Source: Eubacteriaceae bacterium
Lineage (GTDB): Bacteria > Bacillota > Clostridia > Oscillospirales > Acutalibacteraceae
DNA length: 64,000 nucleotides
Direction of reading: 5' to 3'
Assembly: GCA_021770095.1 (NCBI GenBank)
Contig: JAETRQ010000006.1
Span: forward strand, 107,649 to 171,648
The translations under genes and the position numbers were made by a program. Below, piece by piece: positions 35,376 through 44,645 of the stretch; positions within the stretch are counted from its first letter, which is position 1; every line of letters begins with the position of its first letter. Under the pieces are notes generated by a model. That model was not told the origin of the DNA and did not search any database. It saw nothing but the letters and a program-made list of their open reading frames with translations.

Positions 35376-36734
35376 TTATTTATTATTAGCCAATGATTTT
35401 TGCTTGAGTTTTTTCGCGGTAGGTGTAACTAAAAAGATTGTCAATATAAATGATAATGCATCAGCAACAGGCTGTACAACAGTTACACCTGTACTGCCAA
35501 AGAAATGCGGCAATATCAACATTAAAGGAACATAGAATATTCCTTGTCTGAGTAATGCAAGAATTGTTGCTTTACCTGAGATTTTTAATGATTGCATCAG
35601 CATATTGGATGCTGTGCAGTATCCTAAAAATATCATAGCAAAGCATTGGTATCTCAATGCCTGTGTTCCGATATGAATGACCTCAGCATCATCTCGGAAA
35701 ATGCTTATCATTTGCGGTGCAAATATAAATGTTATTATACTGAAAACAGTAATAATGATTGTTGTTATAATGATTGTGAACTTATAACCGTCATAAACAC
35801 GCTTGTAATTTTTTGCTCCATTATTAAAACTGCATACAGGTTGATACCCTTGCCCAAATCCAATTACAACTGCAAAACCTAAAAAAGTAACTCTGTTGAA
35901 AACGCTCATTCCGGCAACAATGGCATCGCCAAATAGGGCACAGGCATAGTTGAGGCATATTGTTGAGACAGTTTGTATCCCTTGTCGTGCAAGAGACGGC
36001 AGCCCATTTTTTGAAATGTTTTTATAAATTTCTAATGTCGGTTTAAATTTCTTAAGAGATATTCTTATATTTTCACCTTTTTTGGTTCCGATAAGCAGAA
36101 TTATAAATCCTATAAACTGGCTTACAACCGTTGCAATTGCTGCTCCTTTAACCCCGAGATTGAAAGTAAAAATGAATAGCGGGTCAACAATAATGTTCAA
36201 TATACTTCCGCTTATTATACCAATCATTGAGTATATGGCACTGCCTTGGTATCTAAGCTGATTATTAAGAACAAAAGACGACAGAATGAAAGGAGAGCCG
36301 AGAAGAATATATTTCAAATATCCTGTTGCGTTATTTACAGTTGAGTTTGTTGCACCGAGGAGATAAGCCATATTTTCTGAAAAGAACAAACCAATTACAG
36401 CCAAAATTATCCCTGCAAAAAAGGCAGTATAAAAGGATACATTTGCATATATTGATGCTGCTTCTTTATTTTTTTCACCGAGGAGTGTGCTGATAGAAAT
36501 TCCGCTTCCGTTACCAAGAAAGAAACCGATTGCCTGCAAAAGCGTCATTACCGAAAATACAATTCCGATTGAAGCGACTGCTGTTGTATCAATTTTTCCT
36601 ACAAAAAAACTGTCAGCCATATTATAGACTGCTGAAACAAGCATTGTAATTATGGTCGGCACAGCAAGTGAGGATATTAACTTTTTAACCGGTTCGTTTG
36701 ACATTCTGTCATATTTGTCTTTATATTTTTGCAT
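35376..36734 (-). CDS. MATE family efflux transporter
   Basis: A 452-residue cation-coupled exporter with 12 predicted helices in two related halves. NEPVKKLISSLAVPTIITMLVSAVYNMADSFFVG at the N-terminus is characteristic of the MATE family (only its outline is given here). GFGQGYQPVCSFNNGAKNY near residue 290 marks the second half. It likely exports drugs or metabolites. It starts 11 bp after the GH127 gene and is probably co-transcribed with it. Confidence 0.92.
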   Translation of the reverse strand: MQKYKDKYDRMSNEPVKKLISSLAVPTIITMLVSAVYNMADSFFVGKIDTTAVASIGIVFSVMTLLQAIGFFLGNGSGISISTLLGEKNKEAASIYANVSFYTAFFAGIILAVIGLFFSENMAYLLGATNSTVNNATGYLKYILLGSPFILSSFVLNNQLRYQGSAIYSMIGIISGSILNIIVDPLFIFTFNLGVKGAAIATVVSQFIGFIILLIGTKKGENIRISLKKFKPTLEIYKNISKNGLPSLARQGIQTVSTICLNYACALFGDAIVAGMSVFNRVTFLGFAVVIGFGQGYQPVCSFNNGAKNYKRVYDGYKFTIIITTIIITVFSIITFIFAPQMISIFRDDAEVIHIGTQALRYQCFAMIFLGYCTASNMLMQSLKISGKATILALLRQGIFYVPLMLILPHFFGSTGVTVVQPVADALSFILTIFLVTPTAKKLKQKSLANNK

Positions 36735-36745
36735 TTTACTTTTCC

Positions 36746-38665
36746 TTATATTCTTATGTAAACAGCCATTTCATTTTCCCCGCGGTTTCCCCAATGATAA
36801 TAAGGAATGAATTTTAGAGTACATTCTTCAAATTCAGGTCTATTATATTCTGAATAAAGTTGGTTATCTTCTTTTTCTCTTAATCCGTCAGCAAATATTT
36901 GACCGTCTTTATAAACAAAATTAGGATTTTCGGACAGTTTAAGCAAGTGAAGATTTTTCCCATTATCAGTTTCCTCATAGCAATAAACAAAAGGTCCTCT
37001 TGTTATTGCAACTTTACCGACATTTGCTCTTACTTTATTTGAGCATTTTATCATTTTTATTTTCGTAATAAATTCGGCATTAACTGTACAGTTTCCATTT
37101 AATTCAATAAATGCATATCCGTTTTCCAATTTGTATTTTTTGGAGATATGATATTCGTCACACCAATAGGGAATACGCAGTGCGAGTTTAAATGGTTTCT
37201 TCGCTTTAACATCAAACGATATTTGTCCGTTTTTAACATAACTTGAATGAATGATTATATTTGCATTATTGCTGTTAATTTTACAACCGATATATTGATT
37301 GATAAATATAGTATTGTTATTATCTGTGCAAATATATTCATTGATTGAAGAAATAAGTCTTGCAAGATTTGGCGGACAGCATGCACAGGAAAACCATTTT
37401 TGTCTTACCGGTTTGATATGCTTCTTTCGTGAATCCATTTTTGAGGCAATAGGCAGCACTTCAAGTGGATTAACATAAAAAAATGATTTTCCATCTTCTG
37501 CCATTCCTGAAAGGACGGTGTTGTAAAGTACTCTCTCAATAACATCGGCATAATGTGCGTTAATTTCACATTCGCTCATACGTCTTGCAAAAAAAATCAG
37601 TCCGATTGAAGCACAGGTTTCAGCATATGCCAAGTCATTAGGTAAATCATAATCAAAAGAGAATGCCTCACCATCAACTGTTGCACCGATACCGCCCGTA
37701 ATGTACATTTTTTTATTACTGATATTATCCCATATTTTTTTGCATGCAGAAAACAATTCGTCATCATTACAATTTTTTGCAATATCTGTCATTGCTGAAT
37801 AAAGATAAACACCTCTTACTGCATGACCAACAGCTTCTGATTGATATTTCGGCTGTATATGTGCCTGATTATAGTGATAATTTTCACCAACACTTTCTTT
37901 GTTTTGTTCAGTGTCAAAATAGTAAGGTTTCTTTCCGCGTTCATTAATAAAAAATTTTGCAGTGTTGAGGTATTTTTCTTTACCTGTTTCGCTATATAAT
38001 TTAACAAGAGCCATTTCGGCTGTTTCATGGCCCGGATAACCTTTGATTCTATCTTCACCAAAAGTATCACAAATCAAATCCGCAAACTTACAGGCAGCAT
38101 CCAATAATTTTCTGTTACCTGTTGCTTTGTAATAACTGATAGCCCCTTCAGTTAGATGCCCAAAACAATATAGTTCATGATGGTCTTTAAGATTGGAAAA
38201 TATTTTGCTCCTGTCATTGATTATATAGAGTGTATCAAGATACCCGTTATCTAACTGTGCATTGCAGATTATATCAATATATTCTTCTGCTTTCCTTTTC
38301 AAATCTTCGTCATAGTGGTTCTGCAGAGAATATCCAACCGCTTCAATCCATTTATAAACATCTGAGTCCTGAAATACCCAGCCCTGAAATGAATCTTTAT
38401 CTGAATTATTTTCATTATATTGCCATTTATCAACAGGGTATGTTTTAGTATTTTTTCCGCTTTTAATATCTTTGCAGATTTTTCCCGCCTTGATGAAATT
38501 TTGAATACAGTAACTTTTTTCTGCATTATCTATTTTATCCTGCAAAGCAAGATATTGATAGGGAATAACCTTTTTTCTGACTGTTTCCGTAATCTCATTC
38601 CAAAAACTGTCGTTAATTTTTACATTCTCCATATTTAAATGTTTTGAAAAAATATTGCTGTCCAT
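36746..38665 (-). CDS. GH127-type beta-L-arabinofuranosidase
   Basis: A 639-residue (alpha/alpha)6-barrel glycosidase of the GH127/DUF1680 type, which releases L-arabinofuranose. Active-site elements are LAYAETCASIGLIFF (glutamate and cysteine) near residue 350 and the CACCPPNLARL zinc and nucleophile cysteines near residue 430. GGIGATVDGEAFSFDYDLPND precedes them. The start was set at the ATG at 38665 behind GGAG; an upstream in-frame extension is ignored. No signal peptide is present, so the enzyme is cytoplasmic and the arabino-oligosaccharide must be imported. Confidence 0.9.
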   Translation of the reverse strand: MDSNIFSKHLNMENVKINDSFWNEITETVRKKVIPYQYLALQDKIDNAEKSYCIQNFIKAGKICKDIKSGKNTKTYPVDKWQYNENNSDKDSFQGWVFQDSDVYKWIEAVGYSLQNHYDEDLKRKAEEYIDIICNAQLDNGYLDTLYIINDRSKIFSNLKDHHELYCFGHLTEGAISYYKATGNRKLLDAACKFADLICDTFGEDRIKGYPGHETAEMALVKLYSETGKEKYLNTAKFFINERGKKPYYFDTEQNKESVGENYHYNQAHIQPKYQSEAVGHAVRGVYLYSAMTDIAKNCNDDELFSACKKIWDNISNKKMYITGGIGATVDGEAFSFDYDLPNDLAYAETCASIGLIFFARRMSECEINAHYADVIERVLYNTVLSGMAEDGKSFFYVNPLEVLPIASKMDSRKKHIKPVRQKWFSCACCPPNLARLISSINEYICTDNNNTIFINQYIGCKINSNNANIIIHSSYVKNGQISFDVKAKKPFKLALRIPYWCDEYHISKKYKLENGYAFIELNGNCTVNAEFITKIKMIKCSNKVRANVGKVAITRGPFVYCYEETDNGKNLHLLKLSENPNFVYKDGQIFADGLREKEDNQLYSEYNRPEFEECTLKFIPYYHWGNRGENEMAVYIRI

Positions 38666-38720
38666 ATGATTCTCCGACTTATAAATGATTATTGTTGACT
38701 TTTTCGTTTTTGTCTTTAAG

Positions 38721-39017
38721 CTATGCTGCAAAGTTTGAAAAGTCAAAAGAATTGTTTGTTTTATTTGTTTTGTTATTTATTTTTTCTTTGCTTTTGCAGT
38801 TTTTTCTTCCTGCACTTTTTGTGGATTCGTACATAAACCATGCTATTGTTCCGATAAACAAAAGAATAATTACATCTGCGGCAAACAATATTCTCATTTG
38901 ATTTGCAGTTAATGTATCAAAAAGATTGAAAGAAATCAAGGTGATACTGAATCCGATAATTACAGTTACGATAAAAATAAGGATTGACTGAATAAGTTTT
39001 TTTGTTGAATTTTTCAT
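38721..39017 (-). CDS. Small two-helix membrane protein
   Basis: A 98-residue protein with two hydrophobic segments (about residues 8-32 and 42-62) and a basic, asparagine-rich tail ending FDFSNFAA. No family is recognised. It lies 55 bp before the GH127 gene on the same strand, and TTCTCC (GGAGAA on its own strand) precedes its ATG. Its function is unknown. Confidence 0.7.
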   Translation of the reverse strand: MKNSTKKLIQSILIFIVTVIIGFSITLISFNLFDTLTANQMRILFAADVIILLFIGTIAWFMYESTKSAGRKNCKSKEKINNKTNKTNNSFDFSNFAA

Positions 39018-39125
39018 AGTGAATTCTCCTTTGTTTTTGTTACAATTTCATTTTATCAAAAGAGAATTTTAATTCAATATCCTAAACCGCCATAGTCCAA
39101 AAAAATGGACTGTGAAGCGAAAAAA

Positions 39126-40382
39126 TTATTTTATGCTTGACAATAATCTGGCTATAACATCATCAAATTTATCATATGGTATGCCGGAAGGGGAGATAAC
39201 AAGTTTGATTTCATTATCTTCATATTTTTCTACAAAAACTTTTAGTCCATTCTTTTCAAATGAATCAATATCGTTGGTGAACTTTGCAGTCAGTATGATT
39301 TGCAACGTATTTTCACCGATTTCAATTTCTGCATTATTTAAATTTGCCTTTAACAGTTGGGCAAACTTTTTTGTTTTTGCTGTATATACACGGCTTATTT
39401 TTCTGGTTTGTGATTTAATATGTCCGTCACGTATATAATTGCATAATGCAATCTGCTCTGTTTTACTTGCTGTTTGTGCATATCTTGCAGCGTTTTTATC
39501 AAATTCTTCTTTTAACTTATCGGTCAGAACCATAAAACTTATTCTTATACCAGGCAACAGCATTGCAGAAAATGAACCGATATATACTATGTTGCCTTTG
39601 CCAAGTGCATAGAGTGATGGTGTCGGTTTGACGTTATATAAAAATTCATTTTCATAATCATCTTCTATGACCAATGAGTTGTTGCGATGCGAATATGACA
39701 CCAGTTCAAGCCGACGCTTGATGGGCATAACATCTCCCCAACGGGTCATATGCGAGGGTGAAACATAAATAATATCTGCATCTTTGTATCTTGTGTGAAC
39801 ATCATAGCCGAAGTCGTTAAAAATCCCCATACCTTGCTCAAAACTTTTATCCGGAAAGGATACACTTTTCCTACCGCCTATCAGTGAGCATAGAATATTC
39901 AGCAACGGCGATACACCCGCACCGATGATAATTCTGTCAGGTGAGGTGATAACATTTCTTTTTTCTTTAATATATTGTGCTATTGCACATCTCAAATCAT
40001 ATTCACCTTGCGGCTCGCCATATGATAAAAGCCGCTCTTTTTGTCTTAATGCACTTTTTATATATCTTTGCCATAGTGCAAAATCAAAGCAATCTTTATC
40101 TGCAATTCCACCGGTTAAGTCATATTTTACACGGCTTTTTTCAATATCTCTGACTATATTTATTGGCTTGCTTCCAATATCAGAAACATAGTATCCGCTC
40201 TTTTCATGTGCAATAATATATCCGTCAGCGCAAAGGTCAAAATATGCGTTTTGTACGGTTGTAATGGATACATTGTATAGCATTGCGGCTTTTCGTATGG
40301 AAAGTACTTTTTCACCGCTCTGCATTTCTCCTGAAATAATTTTTCTTTTTATATCATTATAAATTATTGTGTATTTTTTCAT
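39126..40382 (-). CDS. pdxR: MocR/PdxR-type regulator (GntR domain plus aminotransferase fold)
   Basis: A 418-residue chimeric regulator. Residues about 1-70 form a GntR winged helix (MLYNVSITTVQNAYFDLCADGY). The rest is a class I aminotransferase-like domain that binds PLP. It includes IYVSPSHMTRWGDVMP and ENEFLYN, the motif positions around the PLP lysine (YIGSFSAMLLPG). In the MocR family such proteins sense pyridoxal phosphate. It is divergently transcribed from a pyridoxal kinase-like gene and an ECF S component, 94 bp away, so B6 control is well supported. The typical Ser-Lys PLP motif reads GSFSAM here, so the Schiff-base lysine may be missing. Confidence 0.88.
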   Translation of the reverse strand: MKKYTIIYNDIKRKIISGEMQSGEKVLSIRKAAMLYNVSITTVQNAYFDLCADGYIIAHEKSGYYVSDIGSKPINIVRDIEKSRVKYDLTGGIADKDCFDFALWQRYIKSALRQKERLLSYGEPQGEYDLRCAIAQYIKEKRNVITSPDRIIIGAGVSPLLNILCSLIGGRKSVSFPDKSFEQGMGIFNDFGYDVHTRYKDADIIYVSPSHMTRWGDVMPIKRRLELVSYSHRNNSLVIEDDYENEFLYNVKPTPSLYALGKGNIVYIGSFSAMLLPGIRISFMVLTDKLKEEFDKNAARYAQTASKTEQIALCNYIRDGHIKSQTRKISRVYTAKTKKFAQLLKANLNNAEIEIGENTLQIILTAKFTNDIDSFEKNGLKVFVEKYEDNEIKLVISPSGIPYDKFDDVIARLLSSIK

Positions 40383-40476
40383 AACTGTACCCTAAAAATT
40401 TATAAAGTCTGTCTATTTATCAAATATCAGAATTATTATATAATGAAATAAAATAAAAAGCAAGGGGAGTGTTGTT

Positions 40477-41274
40477 ATTAAAAAGTGTGCAGTCATCAAT
40501 GATTTGTCTGGATTTGGAAAGTGTTCACTTACTGCATCCATCCCAATAATTTCTGTTATGGGCACTGAGGTTCATCCGCTTGCCACTGCAATACTCTCAA
40601 ATCAGACCGGATATGATAGTTTTAAATCTCTTTCTTTAACTGAATATATGCCTGATTTTATAAATGAGTGGGGAAAATTAAATGCTGATTTTGATGCAAT
40701 TCTGACAGGTTTTGTAACAGATACAAATCAAATTCGTATCATTGATTCTTTTATTGACAAATTTAAAAATCCAAATACGATTGTTATTGTTGATCCTGTT
40801 ATGGCAGATAACGGCAAACTTTATGACGGTTATACGGAAGATATGTGCAATGAGATAAGAAAACTTTGTTTCAGAGCAGATATTATTACGCCCAATATTG
40901 CTGAACTTGCTTTTATTGCAGAAGAAAAGTACAGCGAAAATATGGAAGACATAAATATGTACGTGAAAAAATTGCAGAATTGCGGTATGCGAAAAATTGT
41001 TGTTACAGGATACAAAGAGGAAAGTACAATTTCTAACTTAGTATATGATCGCAATGATTTTTACAAAGCAAGTGCAAAATTAACAGGCGGATATTTCAGC
41101 GGAACGGGTGACATACTTGATTCTGTAATTACCGGGGGAATCCTGAAAGGAATGACTTTAATTGATTCGGTCAGACTTGCTACTGATTTTATCAGTAAGG
41201 TTATTGAAAATACGCAGGTTAAAGATGCTAATGACGGAATTGATTTTGAAAAGTTTTTAGGTGACCTTATATGA
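40477..41274 (+). CDS. Pyridoxal/pyridoxamine kinase (PfkB-fold), probable ATT start
   Basis: A ribokinase-fold kinase that phosphorylates pyridoxal to PLP. The family N-terminus CAVINDLSGFGKCSLTASIPI lies upstream of the first ATG/GTG/TTG option that would keep it. In frame, the only position with a Shine-Dalgarno (GGGGAG, 7 nt) is an ATT at 40477, giving 265 residues. A TTG at 40504 would delete the first beta strand. The C-terminal GGYFSGTGDILDSVI holds the catalytic Asp motif. Its last 4 bases overlap the ECF S gene. A TATAAT at 40439-40444 is the likely -10. Confidence 0.85.
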   Translation: MKKCAVINDLSGFGKCSLTASIPIISVMGTEVHPLATAILSNQTGYDSFKSLSLTEYMPDFINEWGKLNADFDAILTGFVTDTNQIRIIDSFIDKFKNPNTIVIVDPVMADNGKLYDGYTEDMCNEIRKLCFRADIITPNIAELAFIAEEKYSENMEDINMYVKKLQNCGMRKIVVTGYKEESTISNLVYDRNDFYKASAKLTGGYFSGTGDILDSVITGGILKGMTLIDSVRLATDFISKVIENTQVKDANDGIDFEKFLGDLI

Positions 41275-41783
41275 AAAATACGAAGTTGTTAAAAATGATT
41301 TATACTGCTCTTTTTACGGCACTGATTTTTTTGTTTACAAGATTTATTCAAATTCCTGTTGCAACCGGTTATGTTCATCTCGGTGATTCACTTGTTTATA
41401 TTGTTTCTTCTGTGATGGGCGGCCCATGGGCGTTCTTTGCTGCTGCAGTAGGAGAGTCTCTTGCGGATATAGCATCCGGCTGGATTTCATATGCTCCTGC
41501 AACTCTGATTGTTAAATTGCTTATCGTTGTACCGTTTGTTTTTATTTCTAAAAAGAGTGAAAAAATATTGACACCTGTCAGTGCTTTGGTTACAATACCT
41601 GCAGGGGCTGTTACCGTAATCGGATATTATATTGCAGATAATATAATTGATAAGGCATATGCAGTAGTTAATATCCCCGGAAATGTTATTCAGGCGGTCG
41701 GAAGTGCCATTGTCTTTGTGATACTTGCTGCAGCTTTTGATACAATGAAACTGAAGAAAACATATAATAAATTATATAAATAA
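41271..41783 (+). CDS. ECF transporter S component, putative B6 vitamer
   Basis: A 170-residue membrane protein with about five to six helices, the size and hydrophobic pattern of energy-coupling factor S components. YTALFTALIFLFTRFIQIPVATGYVHLGDS at its N-terminus is typical (abbreviated here). GPWAFFAAAVGESLADIASGW follows. It overlaps the kinase gene by 4 bp, so a B6 precursor such as pyridoxal or pyridoxamine is the likely substrate. The ECF A/T modules would come from elsewhere. Confidence 0.85.
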   Translation: MKNTKLLKMIYTALFTALIFLFTRFIQIPVATGYVHLGDSLVYIVSSVMGGPWAFFAAAVGESLADIASGWISYAPATLIVKLLIVVPFVFISKKSEKILTPVSALVTIPAGAVTVIGYYIADNIIDKAYAVVNIPGNVIQAVGSAIVFVILAAAFDTMKLKKTYNKLYK

Positions 41784-41800
41784 AGGCGGAGAATAAAAAT

Positions 41801-42412
41801 ATGGCAGATATAGTTTATACACTTGAGGGCGGTGTTTACCTCAATATTACAAATAAATGTCCTTGCAACTGTGCTTTTTGTATCCGTTCAAAAGGGGATG
41901 CAGTCGGTGATGCTGAAAAATTATGGTTTGATACTGAACCGACCATTGATGAAATAAAAAAAGCAATTGATGATTTTGATTTTACGAAGGTTGACAGTGC
42001 TGTATTTTGCGGTTACGGTGAACCCACCAATGCTTATGATAATCTTCTTGAAGCTGTTAAATATATCCGATCTGTCAATCCTAATATTAAACTCAGACTT
42101 AATACGAACGGACTTTCGGATTTAATTAATGAAAAGGATACTGCAAAAGAATTATCATCACTTTTTGATTCCATTTCCATCTCTCTTAATGAACCGACTT
42201 CAGAGAAATATGATAAGATTACAAGAAATATCTATAAAGGCAAGGCTTTTGATGCTTTGCTTAAATTTACAAAAGAATGTGTAAAATATTGCAAAAAGGT
42301 CTATTTAACCGTTGTTGATGTAATTTCTGTTGAAGAAATTGAACAGGCACGCGAAGTTTGTGAATCAACAGGTGCGACTTTCAGAGTGCGTTCCTTTGCA
42401 AAAGGAAGATAA
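41801..42412 (+). CDS. TatD-associated radical SAM protein
   Basis: A compact 203-residue radical SAM protein. The cluster motif is CPCNCAFC near residue 22 (CxxxCxxC), followed by CGYGEPTNAYD and LRLNTNGLSDL, the pattern of the family linked to TatD nucleases. No TatD lies in this window, so the partner is elsewhere or missing. It starts behind GGCGGAG and follows the ECF gene by 17 bp; it may share its transcript. The reaction is unknown. Confidence 0.85.
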   Translation: MADIVYTLEGGVYLNITNKCPCNCAFCIRSKGDAVGDAEKLWFDTEPTIDEIKKAIDDFDFTKVDSAVFCGYGEPTNAYDNLLEAVKYIRSVNPNIKLRLNTNGLSDLINEKDTAKELSSLFDSISISLNEPTSEKYDKITRNIYKGKAFDALLKFTKECVKYCKKVYLTVVDVISVEEIEQAREVCESTGATFRVRSFAKGR

Positions 42413-42460
42413 TTTTGATGATAATCAATTAATGTCTAAAAAATGCTTTCTTTTTACCCT

Positions 42461-42493
42461 TTATAATGTTATGATAGAGTTATAACATTATAA
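42461..42493. promoter_or_regulatory. Large inverted repeat covering the MFS gene leader
   Basis: Perfect 12-bp arms (TTATAATGTTAT at 42461-42472 and its complement at 42482-42493) with a 9-nt centre. The left arm contains a -10-like TATAAT. The flanking CCC and AGGGGG bases can extend pairing into the ribosome binding site of the MFS gene. It is either an operator or a hairpin blocking translation. Confidence 0.65.
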
Positions 42494-42505
42494 GGGGGAT
42501 TTTTT

Positions 42506-43843
42506 ATGTCTGGCAAAAAGTCCGGCACGCTTGGTTTCAAAACATGGGTATCAGTTATTTTGTTTGGTTTAATAGGTCAAATTGCATGGATTATTGAGAA
42601 TATGTATTTCTCTCGATTTATGCAGAATGAAATCACAAGAGAACCTTATGCCACAACTTTAATGGTTGCTTTTTCGGCAATTGTTGCAACGCTTTCAACA
42701 CTTATCGGCGGTGCAATCTGTGACCGTACGGGAAAAAGAAAAATCTTTATTTGTTGGGGTTATGTCATCTGGGGTTTTACTATTATGATGTTTGCACTCA
42801 TACCAATGCAGCCATCAGATGATAAAATTTTAAAGATGGTTATCCTTGTTGTTGTAATGGACTGCGTAATGTCGCTTATTGGTTCCGTTTGCAATGATGC
42901 GGCATTCAATACCTGGATAACGGATATATCGGATACCAGCAACAGAGCAAGAGTAGATACAGTTCTTGCTATTATGCCGCTTCTAGCACTTGCTGTGGTT
43001 TTTGCAGGCTTTGACAGTTTGACAAATGCATCTGCAACAACGGATGACTGGAAAAAGTTTTTTGTCATATTAGGCATTATTCCCAGTGTTGCTGGTTTGG
43101 TAGGGCTGTTCTTGATGAAAGATAAAAAAGGAATTCTCCCTAACAGGGAAAACTCCTTCTGGTCTGATTTCACATATTCACTTCAGCCTAAAGTTATTAA
43201 GACAAACAAAATGCTTTATGTTTGTCTTGCGGGGAATATGGTTTCTTCCATAGCATACCAGATTTATGTTAATTACCTTTTCAATATTGTTGAAGGTACC
43301 ATGAAGATTACCAATTATATTATTCCTATCGGAATTATTATGGTTGTATCTGCTGTTATATCTGTTATTGTATCAACGCTTATGGATAAATACGGCAAAA
43401 AACATTTTTATTATCCAACAATCATTGCAGGCATATTAGGCTGCCTGATTATATGGGCATCTAAGTTTTTGATTGGCAAGAACGAAACTGTTTTGATTGT
43501 GGTTCTGATTGTAGGCGGAATTCTTCTGATAGGTGTCAGTCTTATTATGGCGGGGTTATTTACAGCGTCATACAGAGATTATATTCCAAAAGGGAAAGAA
43601 GGCTTATTCCAGGGCTGCCGTATGGTTATGTATGTTCTGATACCAATGATTATCGGACCTGTAATTGCAGGTGCAATAATCAATTCAGCGAACAAAGGTG
43701 TTGCAGCAAGTGAAATCGTTTATCCTATGGAACTTTTCCTCGGTGCTGCAATTGTTATGATGTTCTGCTTTATTCCGGCATCAATTGTAAGGAAAAATCA
43801 GCCTGAATTCCGTAATAAGTTATTGGAAGAGTTTGACGGATGA
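42506..43843 (+). CDS. MFS transporter (possibly GPH sugar:cation symporter type)
   Basis: A 445-residue, 12-helix transporter. An N-terminal motif SLLGGAICDRTGKRK-like segment (TLIGGAICDRTGKRKIF) near residue 75 is the MFS cytoplasmic loop. VSTLMDKYGKKHF near residue 290 is its repeat in the second half. RDYIPKGKEGLFQGCRMVM resembles glycoside-pentoside-hexuronide symporters. It might import sugars for the cytoplasmic glycosidases, which is inference. Its end overlaps the convergent VanZ gene by 46 bp. Confidence 0.88.
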   Translation: MSGKKSGTLGFKTWVSVILFGLIGQIAWIIENMYFSRFMQNEITREPYATTLMVAFSAIVATLSTLIGGAICDRTGKRKIFICWGYVIWGFTIMMFALIPMQPSDDKILKMVILVVVMDCVMSLIGSVCNDAAFNTWITDISDTSNRARVDTVLAIMPLLALAVVFAGFDSLTNASATTDDWKKFFVILGIIPSVAGLVGLFLMKDKKGILPNRENSFWSDFTYSLQPKVIKTNKMLYVCLAGNMVSSIAYQIYVNYLFNIVEGTMKITNYIIPIGIIMVVSAVISVIVSTLMDKYGKKHFYYPTIIAGILGCLIIWASKFLIGKNETVLIVVLIVGGILLIGVSLIMAGLFTASYRDYIPKGKEGLFQGCRMVMYVLIPMIIGPVIAGAIINSANKGVAASEIVYPMELFLGAAIVMMFCFIPASIVRKNQPEFRNKLLEEFDG

Positions 43844-44637
43844 TGGTTAACTTTATCTAAAATTAAATAATCAATTTTCATAAGTAACAGTCCCAGGATA
43901 AAACCGGATATATTCACAATAATGTCGTCGACATCAACATCGCCGCATTTGAATATATATTGATACCCCTCTACAAAAAAGGGAATCAATACGCCGATAA
44001 ACATAATTTGGTGTGTTTTTATCTTCGGGGCTATTGCTTTTGTTATAAATGCTACCGGTACAAAAAATAAAATATTCCCGATTACATTAAATAAAACTTC
44101 AGAGTCATCGGCATGTTTTATAATATAAGGGATAAATTGTAACATTCCTTTTCCTATTTTGAAGTTTGTGGTGAGATGATCAGCGGGAGTTCGGATAAAA
44201 ACAATAAAAAATGAAACCAGATATGTCGGTAAAAAGGAAATCCAGAATTTTCTGAAATACAGGCCGCGATTTTGTGTTTCATAAAAATGAGAGCCAATGA
44301 AATATGCAAAGCATAAAACAAAAATTGTGGCAAGCCACCACCATTTGTAGAACGGAAGATTTCCGCCAAATCCGGTCACGAAATAATCAAAAGTATATAT
44401 CGCAATTATAATGTTAATACAAATGGATTCAAATGTACTGATTTTTTTATAATTATCTCTGTTTATAAATGTTACAAGCCATACTGCAAAGAAAACCAAA
44501 GCCATTTTGAACATCTGAAAATTAAGACTGTTATAATAAAAATAACCGCCGAGCCGTTCTTTTGACATTGTAAAACCGGATACTGTGAATACAATAATGA
44601 ATAAAGCATATTTAATTTTATCTGCTATTGTATTCAT
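43798..44637 (-). CDS. VanZ family membrane protein
   Basis: A 279-residue membrane protein with about seven helices. The VanZ-like part is in the second half: NVIGNILFFVPVAFITKAI and the polar FKCGDVDVDDIIVNISGFILG near residue 240. VanZ proteins give low-level glycopeptide resistance in some species, but most have unknown roles. It is co-transcribed with the upstream nucleotidyltransferase-type gene (8 bp gap). Its 3' end overlaps the convergent MFS gene. Confidence 0.85.
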   Translation of the reverse strand: MNTIADKIKYALFIIVFTVSGFTMSKERLGGYFYYNSLNFQMFKMALVFFAVWLVTFINRDNYKKISTFESICINIIIAIYTFDYFVTGFGGNLPFYKWWWLATIFVLCFAYFIGSHFYETQNRGLYFRKFWISFLPTYLVSFFIVFIRTPADHLTTNFKIGKGMLQFIPYIIKHADDSEVLFNVIGNILFFVPVAFITKAIAPKIKTHQIMFIGVLIPFFVEGYQYIFKCGDVDVDDIIVNISGFILGLLLMKIDYLILDKVNHHPSNSSNNLLRNSG

Positions 44638-44645
44638 TTCATCAC

